From assembly GCF_039543565.1 (NCBI RefSeq), contig NZ_BAABJZ010000002.1, forward strand, positions 1 through 64,000: 64,000 nucleotides of DNA, read 5' to 3'. The notes under the pieces were generated by a model that was given only the letters and a program-made list of their open reading frames with translations, did no database searches and was not told the origin of the DNA. The translations under genes were made by a program, and so were the position numbers. Below, in pieces: positions 25,401-32,899 of the stretch (positions within the stretch are counted from its first letter, which is position 1; each line of letters opens with the position of its first letter). Source of the DNA: Ferrimonas pelagia (GTDB lineage: Bacteria > Pseudomonadota > Gammaproteobacteria > Enterobacterales > Shewanellaceae).

Positions 25401-25669
25401 GATTGGAGCGGGTCAACCTCGGCATTGAGGGGCTGTTGCAGCTGATTTTGCAACTGCTCCTGACGCAGTTCGAATTGATCGATCAGCTCTTGATACTCAT
25501 TGGCTTGCTGCTCCAGCGCTTTTTGCTGGCTATGCCATTGTTCAATGGTGATGGTTTGATTGTTGTTATTGCCAAAAGGCATCAGGCGTCGCTCGAGTGA
25601 GAACGACGAATTGGCCTGAGCCAGTGAGCTGGTCAGAAGCAGGATAGAGCAAAGCAGGATGCGCCACAT
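22472..25669 (-). CDS. mscM: Mechanosensitive channel MscM (MscK/YjeP family)
   Basis: A large MscS-superfamily channel of 1065 residues that opens under hypo-osmotic stress. A signal peptide (MWRILLCSILLLTSSLAQA) precedes a periplasmic coiled-coil domain of about 480 residues very rich in Gln, Leu and Glu. Several TM helices follow, then a C-terminal MscS-like pore and cytoplasmic vestibule (GLGFGLQEIFANFISGLIIL, then IVPNKAFITEQLVNW). The order rsgA-psd-mscM matches E. coli, supporting MscM over its paralogue MscK. It lies 160 bases downstream of psd. Confidence 0.92.
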   Translation of the reverse strand: MWRILLCSILLLTSSLAQANSSFSLERRLMPFGNNNNQTITIEQWHSQQKALEQQANEYQELIDQFELRQEQLQNQLQQPLNAEVDPLQSLTQQTSWVHLQLQELKSSAESLAELQQSTRNRLGQLAEIEQQANLQLRLARAESNRTAPLQARQDYYAALVTTVQLEQRAQPLQLQLIQLRQRLVQSQLATFELRLTRLNQATSQKRRAASEAAISDNPDQRNHSNQDPSLSHLSETNAALARALGEINGHLEATSQALIQAEQRYQTQSSDYRDIQEQLEWGGASAAFGESLIRRLNALQRGERGQDAASFLSKTRLQRYDYEHQLEQLQRNLASPNIDAAQQPLWQRQAQLLEQLVEAHEQLVVELSRLKLQQEQLSKHNDRFERLITEYLFWLPNARPITSSTLSEVGLSLSWLMDPQRRADLRQSHQLNAGPWSLWLALVVLILVTLDLLKGPYARLRKAQARYVGNVTQDRFSASVKALLIGLGYSLLLPLPLWFAGAILRFGPGPEFTHALGHGVLSATLVFQLYWSIRQLTHEDGLMVAHFRRHPPLVAHLRRFLGKICLFAAPLLAIVAFTVELDLALLSNSLGRIAFVFLCLLVAYSFRRLSRFALEYHRHHSKTDLNRRFIERLIWLVLIGLPLITLVLAWRGYYYSSHQLLSQALITVAVGISFLLGYLMVKRWMLIERRRLQFELAKARRAEVLAQREKEKAEGISSASTSAEGLVDGLDDPQLDLDTISTQSLSLVRSLMILAFALTLLGLWSQTHPAVFSFLEGITLYSSTQFVDNVEQAVPITLMSLAAALMIAVFTGMIARNLPGLLELMLLQRLDLTPGTGFAISTVSKYLVYTIGVFATFSTLGLAWSKMQWLIAALTVGLGFGLQEIFANFISGLIILFEKPIRIGDTVTIRDLTGTVSKIQIRATTIVDWDRKEIIVPNKAFITEQLVNWSLSDAITRVILKVSVARDSDPALVEAVLHQAVQESPLALSQPEPEIFFGGFGSHTQDFEVRAYADEMGKRWPLRHDLHMRITAKFRAKGIVLAYPQMEMHMAQNHDSRDSGLIRN

Positions 25670-25830
25670 GGTGTTTAGCTTAGTCTTCGGGCGAAGGGGA
25701 CGAGGCAAGTTTATCGGAGAATATCTTGGCTGACTATGAGGTTAACGGAGTTATCTCTGGCATAACGCGCAAGATATAACCAAATTGCAGATGGTCGGGC
25801 CAGCCAGTCTTGGCCGGCCCGAATTTTATC

Positions 25831-26703
25831 CTAGCGGCAGTGTGCCATCGCTTGGCCCAGACGGGTTTGGGCATTGATCTCAAACTTGTCGTCAAAGCCT
25901 TCCAGCATATCCTTACCGAAGCAGGCCACCACGGTGCTGCCGAGCTTGAATCGGCCCATCTCCTGACCTTTGCTGAAGCGGATCGCTTGCTCTCCGTCTG
26001 CCGGGTAATCCCAGGCCATGATATTGCCCCCGGCTGGCGGTGTGACGGTGCCAGCCCAGGTGGTTTCGATGCTTGCCACGATGGTGGCGCCGACCAGAAC
26101 CATCGCCATAGGACCCTGCTCGGTATCGAAGATGGTGACAACGCGTTCGTTGCGAGCAAACAGGCCCGGCACGTTTTCAGCGGTCAAAGGGTTGACCGAA
26201 AACAGATCGCCCGGAACGTACACCATGCGTCGCAGCGTGCCAGCGCAGGGCATGTGGATGCGATGGTAGTCTTGTGGCGACAAATAGATGGTGGTGAAGT
26301 GACCATCCTTGAACGGTTCAGCGTCACTCTGGTGACCGCCCAACAGCTCCAACAAACCAAAGTCATGGTTTTTGGCTTGGATCAGGCGCTCATCGACGAT
26401 AGGGCCCAATTGGCTCACACGGCCATCGACAGGCTGGATCAGCGTCTTCTCATCACCGACCAGCGGACGCAGACCGGGCTTAAGCTCGCGGGTAAAGAAG
26501 TCATTAAAGGTCTTGAAGGCCTTTGGATCTTCAATCAAGGCTTCTTGCATGTTGATGTCGTACTGGCGAATGAACCACTTGATAAAGGCTGTGGTTAATG
26601 GACCAGACTCGGACGCGGCGAATTTACCGACCAAGCGAGACACAGCATGCTTGGGCATGACGTATTGCAGAGTGATTTTCAACTTGTCCAAGGACACGTG
26701 CAT
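25831..26703 (-). CDS. psd: Phosphatidylserine decarboxylase proenzyme
   Basis: A membrane-associated enzyme that makes phosphatidylethanolamine from phosphatidylserine. The protein has 290 residues. Self-cleavage at Gly-Ser in the LGST motif (FKLGSTVVACF, near residue 250) would yield the pyruvoyl alpha subunit. The Asp and His of the catalytic set are in PVDGRVSQLG and YHRIHMPCAG. It lies eight bases downstream of rsgA. Confidence 0.97.
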   Translation of the reverse strand: MHVSLDKLKITLQYVMPKHAVSRLVGKFAASESGPLTTAFIKWFIRQYDINMQEALIEDPKAFKTFNDFFTRELKPGLRPLVGDEKTLIQPVDGRVSQLGPIVDERLIQAKNHDFGLLELLGGHQSDAEPFKDGHFTTIYLSPQDYHRIHMPCAGTLRRMVYVPGDLFSVNPLTAENVPGLFARNERVVTIFDTEQGPMAMVLVGATIVASIETTWAGTVTPPAGGNIMAWDYPADGEQAIRFSKGQEMGRFKLGSTVVACFGKDMLEGFDDKFEINAQTRLGQAMAHCR

Positions 26704-26711
26704 TTCCTTTA

Positions 26712-27764
26712 TTACTTGTCGTTCAAGGGATCGACGAAATGGCGCGTTGGCCGATCCGAATTCATGGATTCTAAGATCCGATGGTAATTGTCAAAACGTT
26801 GAGCGCTGATCTCGCCTTGCTCCACGGCCCCGCGCAAGGCACATCCTGGATCGTCACCGTGTTTGCAGTCGCGGAATTTACAGCCGCCGAGGTACTCGCG
26901 AAACTCCTTAAAGCCCCAAGCGATGCGTTCGGCGGGCAGGTGCCAGAGGGCAAATTCACGCACGCCTGGCGAGTCGATGAGATCGCCACCGGACGGGAAG
27001 CGCAGTAATTTTGCGGTGGTCGTGGTGTGGGTACCCAAGCCTGAGTTCTCCGACACTTCCCCTACGACTAAGTCGACCTCGGGCATCAAAGCATTAATCA
27101 GAGAGGATTTCCCCACGCCGGACTGGCCGACAAAGATGTTGATCTTGTCCTTCAGGCAGGCTTTGAGGGCGTCGACGCCTTCTCCGGTTTCGCTGCTCAC
27201 CAAATAGATGGGGTAGCCGATGGCGCGATAAGGGGCGAGGATCGTTTCGACCAAGGCCAAGCCTTGCTCATCGAGCAGATCGGTCTTGTTCAACACCAAT
27301 ACTGGTGGGATCTCGGTGTCTTCTGCGGCCACTAGGTAGCGGTCGATGATCTGTGCGGACAGCTCAGGTACCACCGCAGACACGATCAAGATCTGATCAA
27401 TGTTCGCCGCAACCACCTTAAGGCCGTCGTAGAAGTCCGGGCGGCGCAGCTCTGAACGGCGCGGATGGACGGCTTCGACGATACCGGAGATCCCCGCCAT
27501 CGCTTCGTTACCTTGGCGCCACTCGACTTCGTCGCCGACCACGATGCTGCCGACAGTGCGGCGCAAGTTACAACGGAAGACTTCACCTGCCATTGTCTCT
27601 ACGTCAGCATGTTGACCGAAACGACTGATAATTCGACCTTTGATCTGAGGGCCTAAGGCGTCGTTGTCCCATTCGGGATCCTTGCGCTTGCTTAGACGCT
27701 TGTCGCGATTGTCCCGTACCCGGCGCAATTGCCCTTTGGTCAGCTTCTTCTTGCCCTTGCTCAC
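26712..27764 (-). CDS. rsgA: Small-subunit ribosome biogenesis GTPase RsgA
   Basis: A circularly permuted GTPase of 350 residues that assists late 30S maturation. An OB-fold region follows a basic N-terminus (MSKGKKKLTKGQLRR). The G motifs occur in permuted order: NKTDLL (G4), then GQSGVGKSSLINAL (G1) and DSPGVREF (G3). The C-terminal zinc finger uses Cys and His in GGCKFRDCKHGDDPGC. It leads the rsgA-psd-mscM operon and is divergent from orn. Confidence 0.97.
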   Translation of the reverse strand: MSKGKKKLTKGQLRRVRDNRDKRLSKRKDPEWDNDALGPQIKGRIISRFGQHADVETMAGEVFRCNLRRTVGSIVVGDEVEWRQGNEAMAGISGIVEAVHPRRSELRRPDFYDGLKVVAANIDQILIVSAVVPELSAQIIDRYLVAAEDTEIPPVLVLNKTDLLDEQGLALVETILAPYRAIGYPIYLVSSETGEGVDALKACLKDKINIFVGQSGVGKSSLINALMPEVDLVVGEVSENSGLGTHTTTTAKLLRFPSGGDLIDSPGVREFALWHLPAERIAWGFKEFREYLGGCKFRDCKHGDDPGCALRGAVEQGEISAQRFDNYHRILESMNSDRPTRHFVDPLNDK

Positions 27765-27850
27765 TGTGCTCCCGGCAAAACCGTGTCTAAAGTAAAAGAA
27801 ACCCGTATGATACTACGTTCTGATAAAAAAGCCCGTGACGAGAGGATTCG

Positions 27851-28396
27851 ATGACACAAGATCCCAATAACCTGATCTGGATTGATCTGGAAATGACCGG
27901 ATTGGATCCCGAGGAAAACACCATCATCGAGATCGCTACGATAGTCACTGACAGCCAGTTGAATGTCTTGGCGGAAGGCCCGGTACTGGCGATCCATCAG
28001 CCACAGAGTGAGTTGGCCAAGATGGATGAGTGGAACGTTCGTACTCATGGGCAGAGCGGATTAACCGAGCGGGTTAAGGCCAGTCGTATCGACTCGGCCG
28101 AGGCGGAGCGGCAAACCTTGGCATTTCTGGAGCAGTGGGTTCCGCGTGGGGCGTCGCCGATCTGCGGTAACAGTGTCGGTCAGGATCGTCGCTTCTTAGT
28201 CAAGTACATGCCTCAGCTCGAGTCCTACTTCCATTACCGTTATCTGGATGTCAGCACGGTAAAAGAGTTAACTCGTCGCTGGCAGCCGGAATTGCTCGAG
28301 CAGTTTTCCAAGGCTGGCACGCATCAGGCGTTAGACGATATTCGTGAATCCATCGCCGAATTGGTGTTCTATCGCTCGACAGTTTTCAAAATTTGA
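27851..28396 (+). CDS. orn: Oligoribonuclease
   Basis: A 3'-5' exoribonuclease of the DEDDh family that degrades di- to penta-nucleotides, including pGpG from c-di-GMP breakdown. The protein has 181 residues. Exo motifs are WIDLEMTGLDP (Asp, Glu), SVGQDRRFL and the C-terminal HQALDDIRES with the catalytic His and Asp. A ribosome site GAGAGGA lies just upstream. It is followed directly by the tRNA-Gly array, as in E. coli. Confidence 0.97.
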   Translation: MTQDPNNLIWIDLEMTGLDPEENTIIEIATIVTDSQLNVLAEGPVLAIHQPQSELAKMDEWNVRTHGQSGLTERVKASRIDSAEAERQTLAFLEQWVPRGASPICGNSVGQDRRFLVKYMPQLESYFHYRYLDVSTVKELTRRWQPELLEQFSKAGTHQALDDIRESIAELVFYRSTVFKI

Positions 28397-28426
28397 CCAA
28401 TTGGAATAAAATTCTGAGATCGGGGG

Positions 28427-28454
28427 TTGCGGAGCAAATCTATTTGCTTATAAT
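28427..28454 (+). promoter_or_regulatory. Promoter of the tRNA-Gly array
   Basis: TTGCGG, 16 bases, then a perfect TATAAT, followed by the GC-rich discriminator GCGCCCTCGC. A GC-rich discriminator is typical of stringently controlled stable-RNA promoters. Confidence 0.8.
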
Positions 28455-28498
28455 GCGCCCTCGCTGTCGACGGTAATCCCGTTAGTTACAGCGGTGAT

Positions 28499-28574
28499 GC
28501 GGCACTAGCTCAGTTGGTAGAGCGCGACCTTGCCAAGGTCGAGGTCACGAGTTCGAACCTCGTGTGCCGCTCCA
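28499..28574 (+). tRNA. tRNA-Gly(GCC), copy 1
   Basis: A 76-base cloverleaf with acceptor GCGGCAC pairing with GTGCCGC, anticodon loop TTGCCAA (anticodon GCC), T-loop TTCGAAC and an encoded CCA end. It is the first of five identical genes and lies at the position of glyVXY in E. coli. Confidence 0.98.
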
Positions 28575-28666
28575 CTCTTTTCATGAGTGGCAAAGTCTTC
28601 GCAAGAAGCGGTTTGAGTCTTAGGACTGAAACGACAAGTTGAAAAGTCTTCTTCGGAAGCAATGAT

Positions 28667-28742
28667 GCGGCACTAGCTCAGTTGGTAGAGCGCGACCTTG
28701 CCAAGGTCGAGGTCACGAGTTCGAACCTCGTGTGCCGCTCCA
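28667..28742 (+). tRNA. tRNA-Gly(GCC), copy 2
   Basis: Identical in sequence to copy 1, including anticodon GCC and the encoded CCA. It is separated from copy 1 by a 92-base spacer with conserved hairpins. Confidence 0.98.
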
Positions 28743-28835
28743 CTCTTTTCATGAGTGGCAAAGTCTTCGCAAGAAGCGGTTTGAGTCTTCGGGCTGAAAC
28801 GACAAGTTGAAAAAGTCTTCTTCGGAAGCAATGAT

Positions 28836-28911
28836 GCGGCACTAGCTCAGTTGGTAGAGCGCGACCTTGCCAAGGTCGAGGTCACGAGTTCGAACCTCGT
28901 GTGCCGCTCCA
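28836..28911 (+). tRNA. tRNA-Gly(GCC), copy 3
   Basis: Identical in sequence to the other copies, with a 93-base spacer before it. Confidence 0.98.
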
Positions 28912-29004
28912 CTCTTTTCATGAGTGGCAAAGTCTTCGCAAGAAGCGGTTTGAGTCTTCGGGCTGAAACGACAACTTGAAAAAGTCTTCTTCGGAAGCAA
29001 TGAT

Positions 29005-29080
29005 GCGGCACTAGCTCAGTTGGTAGAGCGCGACCTTGCCAAGGTCGAGGTCACGAGTTCGAACCTCGTGTGCCGCTCCA
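29005..29080 (+). tRNA. tRNA-Gly(GCC), copy 4
   Basis: Identical in sequence to the other copies, with a 93-base spacer before it and a shortened 50-base spacer after it. Confidence 0.98.
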
Positions 29081-29130
29081 ATTTAAAGTCTTCGTAAGAA
29101 GCGGTTTGAGTCCTCGGACTGAAACGACAA

Positions 29131-29206
29131 GCGGCACTAGCTCAGTTGGTAGAGCGCGACCTTGCCAAGGTCGAGGTCACGAGTTCGAACCTCGTGTGCC
29201 GCTCCA
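29131..29206 (+). tRNA. tRNA-Gly(GCC), copy 5
   Basis: Identical to the other copies. It ends the array, and a strong terminator starts eight bases after the CCA. Confidence 0.98.
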
Positions 29207-29213
29207 AATACAG

Positions 29214-29242
29214 AAAAAACCACCCTTCTCGGGTGGTTTTTT
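29214..29242 (+). terminator. Terminator of the tRNA-Gly array
   Basis: AAAAAACCACCC-TTCTC-GGGTGGTTTTTT. Confidence 0.93.
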
Positions 29243-29357
29243 CGTTTCATGCATTCAGTATTTGACTCATTTCCCGTCTCAACCTTGCTGCAGAGTTCGT
29301 TTGTCTGCAATCTCAATGTCCGTATATCCTCCACCGCAAAGCGCTCAATTGTTTCGT

Positions 29358-29525
29358 TCAGTTATCCAGCTCATTGTCTTCGCTGTAGCTGATCACGACA
29401 TAGAGATTCAGCGCCACCATGAGAATGCTCACGCCGACAAGTGCCTGGAGCAGCCAAGGGGAAGCGAGTGGGAGGGAAACCAAAACGGCGGTCGCGCAAA
29501 GTACGCATAAGGTCAGCAACATCAT
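29358..29525 (-). CDS. 55-residue membrane protein, function unknown
   Basis: A short frame starting ATG-ATG with AAGGA nine bases upstream. It encodes two hydrophobic segments (MMLLTLCVLCATAVLVSLPL and ALVGVSILMVALNLYVVI) and an acidic tail (SYSEDNELDN). Good ribosome site, plausible membrane topology and charge bias support a real gene, but no family is recognised. It occupies the spot where E. coli has queG, on the strand divergent from nnr. The convergent tRNA terminator and its own stop are about 115 bases apart. Confidence 0.6.
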   Translation of the reverse strand: MMLLTLCVLCATAVLVSLPLASPWLLQALVGVSILMVALNLYVVISYSEDNELDN

Positions 29526-29638
29526 AAGAAAACATCCTTATTGAGCATGATCAGAAATTGCAGTGCGACTGCATGACATACATCTCCACAGAGCTAAATT
29601 GTAGTTAGCTTTATGGATTTTGCTGGGGAGAAGTGAGC

Positions 29639-31126
29639 ATGCGGGCGGATAGGGTTGCGTTGCCGATCGGACTATATCATGCAGATCGGGTGCGTCAAAG
29701 CGAGCCTGAACTCGCGAAGGGCCTAGGGATCGCGCTGTACCAAGTTATGGAAGAGGCCGGATCGGAGGCGTGGCGGTTCGCCTTAAAGCGCTGGCCTGAG
29801 CTGAAAACCGTCTGCGTATTATGCGGCGGGGGCAATAACGCCGGTGATGGCTACATATTGGCGCGATTGGCGCGTCAGGCGGGCCTGCGTGTCACCGTAC
29901 GACAATTTCAACCTGAGGTTGCGCTGCAGGGAGATGCGGCTCGAGCGCAAACGGCCTGGGTGAGTGCTGGGGGCGCAATTGAGCCGCTAGACGACACGCT
30001 CCCCGCTACCGAACTGTACGTTGATGCCTTGGTCGGAACCGGATTGCGGGGCGCATTGCGCGCGCCTTTGGCGAACATCGTCGCCCAGATCAATGCATCG
30101 ACAGCGCCGGTATTGGCCATTGATATCCCCTCCGGTGTGAGCGGCCAAACTGGAGCGGTTGCCGGGGAGGCTGTCCAAGCCTGTGCGACCATCACCTTTG
30201 TGGCGGTGAAACCCGGGTTGCTGACTGGCAAGGCACCGGCTTACGTTGGTGAGTTGGTGTTTGCGCCATTGCAATTGGGCAAGCCGTTGGCGGGGGAACC
30301 GGCCGATCTACGCTGTGCGAAACCGGCGGATCTCAAGACTTGGCTGCCGACACGCTCGATGGACAGCCATAAAGGAACGCATGGCCGTGTGCTGATCCTG
30401 GGCGGAGATGAGGGCATGGCCGGCGCCGCCCGCTTGGCCGGGGAAGCGGCGCTGCGCTGTGGAGCCGGGTTGGTGCGAGTAAATTGTGCGCCAGCCAGTG
30501 CCTTGCCAATTCAGCTTGGTCGACCGGAATTGATGGTTGAAAGCCGAGAGCCAGCTGAACTCGGACCTCGATTGGGCTGGGCGGATGTTCTGGTTGTCGG
30601 TCCTGGATTGGGTCAGCGCCCTTGGGCGGAGCAGATCTGGCAGCAGGCGCTGAGCCACGAAGGGGTTTGCTTGTTGGATGCCGATGCCTTGAACCTATTA
30701 GCTAAGCAGCCGATGACTCACACGAATTGGGTGCTTACGCCGCATCCGGGCGAGGCTGCTCGGCTCTTGGGTTGCAGTACGGGGCAGGTGGAGTCGGATC
30801 GGTTTCGAGCGATCGTGGCATTGCAGCGACGCTTTGGTGGTGTGGTGGTGTTAAAAGGGGCTGGAAGCTTGATCTACGATGGTCAGCAGATGGTGTTGGC
30901 GCCGGTCGGCAATTCGGGGTTAGCGACGGGAGGCAGCGGCGATCTTTTATCTGGTATAATCGGCGGTTTGCTTGCACAGGGTTTGTCTTTGATGGATGCG
31001 GCTTGTGCAGGTGTCGTGGTACACGGTGAGGCGGCAGACTCGGCGTTGGGTCCCGGTCCCCGTGGCATGTTACCGTCAGATCTGATGCAGGAGATCCGGC
31101 GATGGGTAAATGTAGAGGCGCTATGA
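29639..31126 (+). CDS. nnr: Bifunctional NAD(P)H-hydrate epimerase / ADP-dependent dehydratase
   Basis: A repair enzyme of 495 residues for damaged NAD(P)H. The N-terminal YjeF_N epimerase domain (about 1-215) has VLCGGGNNAGDGYILARLA and DIPSGVSGQTG. The C-terminal ribokinase-like dehydratase domain (about 230-490) has LGGDEGMAGAARLAGEAALR and the catalytic GSGD in LATGGSGDLLSGIIGG. GGAG lies eight bases before the ATG used; an in-frame GTG lies two codons earlier. It overlaps tsaE by four bases. Confidence 0.96.
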   Translation: MRADRVALPIGLYHADRVRQSEPELAKGLGIALYQVMEEAGSEAWRFALKRWPELKTVCVLCGGGNNAGDGYILARLARQAGLRVTVRQFQPEVALQGDAARAQTAWVSAGGAIEPLDDTLPATELYVDALVGTGLRGALRAPLANIVAQINASTAPVLAIDIPSGVSGQTGAVAGEAVQACATITFVAVKPGLLTGKAPAYVGELVFAPLQLGKPLAGEPADLRCAKPADLKTWLPTRSMDSHKGTHGRVLILGGDEGMAGAARLAGEAALRCGAGLVRVNCAPASALPIQLGRPELMVESREPAELGPRLGWADVLVVGPGLGQRPWAEQIWQQALSHEGVCLLDADALNLLAKQPMTHTNWVLTPHPGEAARLLGCSTGQVESDRFRAIVALQRRFGGVVVLKGAGSLIYDGQQMVLAPVGNSGLATGGSGDLLSGIIGGLLAQGLSLMDAACAGVVVHGEAADSALGPGPRGMLPSDLMQEIRRWVNVEAL

Positions 31127-31584
31127 ATCTGAGTTTTAATCTGGCCGACGAGGCGGATACTTTGGCACTGGGTAAGGCGTTGGCGGCGCAGATCCAGCCG
31201 CCACTGGTGATCCATCTGCATGGCGATCTTGGGGCGGGCAAAACGACCCTGACCCGTGGGTTGATCCAGTCGCTGGGCCATACTGGGGCGGTTAAAAGTC
31301 CGACCTACGCGCTGGTTGAGCCCTATGAGCTGAACGGCATGCAGGTGTATCATTTTGATCTTTATCGACTCAATGACCCTGAAGAGCTTGAGTTTATGGG
31401 GATCCGTGATTATTTTTCCGACACGACGCTGGCGTTGGTCGAGTGGCCGAGCAAAGGGGAGGGGCTGTTGCCTGAGGCGGATCTGACCATTGAGCTTGCC
31501 TACCAAGGTGAGGGACGCCTCGCCACATTAACGGGCATTTCGGCTGCTGGTCTGCACTTATTGGCTCAACTGCAATCTGAATAA
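31123..31584 (+). CDS. tsaE: tRNA t6A37 synthesis ATPase TsaE
   Basis: The ATPase that cycles the TsaB-TsaD complex in making threonylcarbamoyl-adenosine at tRNA position 37. The protein has 153 residues with Walker A GDLGAGKTTLTRG, the Ser-Pro-Thr motif in VKSPTYALVEPY and the HFDLYRL motif. The ATG overlaps the nnr stop, as ATGA. amiB follows after two bases. Confidence 0.96.
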   Translation: MNLSFNLADEADTLALGKALAAQIQPPLVIHLHGDLGAGKTTLTRGLIQSLGHTGAVKSPTYALVEPYELNGMQVYHFDLYRLNDPEELEFMGIRDYFSDTTLALVEWPSKGEGLLPEADLTIELAYQGEGRLATLTGISAAGLHLLAQLQSE

Positions 31585-31586
31585 AA

Positions 31587-32891
31587 ATGACAGCACATCC
31601 GCTTCGGTATTTTGCGCTTCTTTGCTTAACCCTGCTTATGGTCTGGCAGCCTGCCTTGGCCAACAGTGTGAATAATGTTCGAATTAGCCACTCGGAGGAG
31701 AAAACTCGGGTGGTGCTTGATCTGTCGACACAGACGAATTTTGCTGTCTCTCGATTGACCGGGCCGGATCGGGTCGTGATCGATCTGGACAACAGCAAGC
31801 TTAATGCGTCGCTCGATGGGCTAGGGGAGCACTCTCCCTTGCTGCGGCGGGTTCGAACCAGCACGCCGACAGCGCCGGCCCATCTGCGTCTGGTGATCGA
31901 TATGGCGCATTCCGCCAGTCATAAGGCCTTTCGTCTCGGGCCCTCCGATTCTGCGCCTCATCGATTGGTGTTGGATCTGGTCCCGACTGGACGCAATCCG
32001 GTACAGGGCGCGTCAGCCAAGCCTGGACGTAAGGTCGTGATCGCGCTTGATGCCGGGCATGGTGGCAAAGATCCCGGCTCGATTGGACCCAGCGGTACCT
32101 ATGAGAAGAATGTGGTATTGCCGATCACCAAGCGGTTGAAGACGTTGCTTGATGCCCATCCAGGCTTTGATACCCAGATGGTGCGCAGTGGCGATTATTT
32201 CGTTAGTTTGGACGATCGTAGCGCCAAGGCCCGTCAAGCGAAGTCGGATCTGCTGGTTTCCATCCACGCCGATGCGTTTTCCACGCCACAACCGCGCGGG
32301 GCGTCCGTATGGGTACTGTCACTGCGTCGGGCCAATTCAGAAATGGGCCGCTGGCTTGAGCGGGATGATCGCTTGTCGGAGCTGCGCGGGATCGGCGAGG
32401 TGATCTCGCAAACCAGTCAGGATGATCCACACCTGCAGCGCACCTTCCTCGATCTGGCTCGAGAAAACTCGATGATGGAAAGCCAGGCTCTGGCGGGCAA
32501 TATGCTCAAGGAGCTGGGCAAGGTGACGCGGTTGCACAAATCGCGCCCCCAGTCGGCGTCATTGGCGGTGCTGAAATCGCCAGACTTCCCCTCTTTGCTG
32601 GTGGAAACTGGATTTATCTCTAATCCGAGCGAAGAGAAGCTGTTACGTTCATCAAGTCATCAAGAGAAGCTGGCTAATGCCTTGGCCAGCGCCATCATTG
32701 ACCATTTCAGTCGCAATCCCCCGCGGGATTCTTGGTTGGCGCAGCGGCAAACACATAAAGTGAAAGCGGGTGAGTCGTTGTCACGGATCGCGAGTCGGTA
32801 CAAGATCTCGGTTCAAGCGCTTAAGCAGGCCAATCAGCTTAGCTCCGACAATATCAAAGTCGGCCAAGAGCTGGTGATCCCCAAGTTGTAG
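31587..32891 (+). CDS. amiB: N-acetylmuramoyl-L-alanine amidase AmiB-type
   Basis: A periplasmic septum-splitting amidase of 434 residues. A signal peptide ends ...QPALA around residue 25, followed by an AMIN domain (about 30-130) and an Amidase_3 zinc domain (about 150-370) with ALDAGHGGKDPG, a Glu in SIGPSGTYEKN and the His in SIHADAF. One LysM repeat closes the protein (KAGESLSRIASRYKISVQAL). The LysM tail and the tsaE-amiB-mutL order are typical of AmiB. Confidence 0.95.
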   Translation: MTAHPLRYFALLCLTLLMVWQPALANSVNNVRISHSEEKTRVVLDLSTQTNFAVSRLTGPDRVVIDLDNSKLNASLDGLGEHSPLLRRVRTSTPTAPAHLRLVIDMAHSASHKAFRLGPSDSAPHRLVLDLVPTGRNPVQGASAKPGRKVVIALDAGHGGKDPGSIGPSGTYEKNVVLPITKRLKTLLDAHPGFDTQMVRSGDYFVSLDDRSAKARQAKSDLLVSIHADAFSTPQPRGASVWVLSLRRANSEMGRWLERDDRLSELRGIGEVISQTSQDDPHLQRTFLDLARENSMMESQALAGNMLKELGKVTRLHKSRPQSASLAVLKSPDFPSLLVETGFISNPSEEKLLRSSSHQEKLANALASAIIDHFSRNPPRDSWLAQRQTHKVKAGESLSRIASRYKISVQALKQANQLSSDNIKVGQELVIPKL

Positions 32892-32899
32892 GAGGGCCT

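Larger units (their letters stand above)
28575..29130 (+). repeat. Structured spacers of the tRNA-Gly tandem array
   Basis: Spacers 1-3 (92, 93 and 93 bases) are nearly identical, so tRNA plus spacer forms a 168-169-base tandem unit. Each has CACTC/GAGTG starting at the tRNA CCA end, CTTC-GCAA-GAAG with a GNRA loop, a GTTT-G-AGTC stem closed by GRCT-G-AAAC, and CTTC-TTCG-GAAG with a UUCG loop. Spacer 4 (50 bases) keeps only the second and third hairpins. They are likely processing signals in the shared precursor. Confidence 0.75.

Noticed and set aside
28499..29206. Regular repeat array resembling a CRISPR
   Set aside because: The repeats are full 76-base tRNA-Gly genes and the spacers are nearly identical to one another, which is the opposite of a CRISPR array.
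29070..29510. A 146-codon frame running out of the last tRNA-Gly
   Set aside because: It crosses two tRNA copies and a strong terminator, and has no ribosome site.
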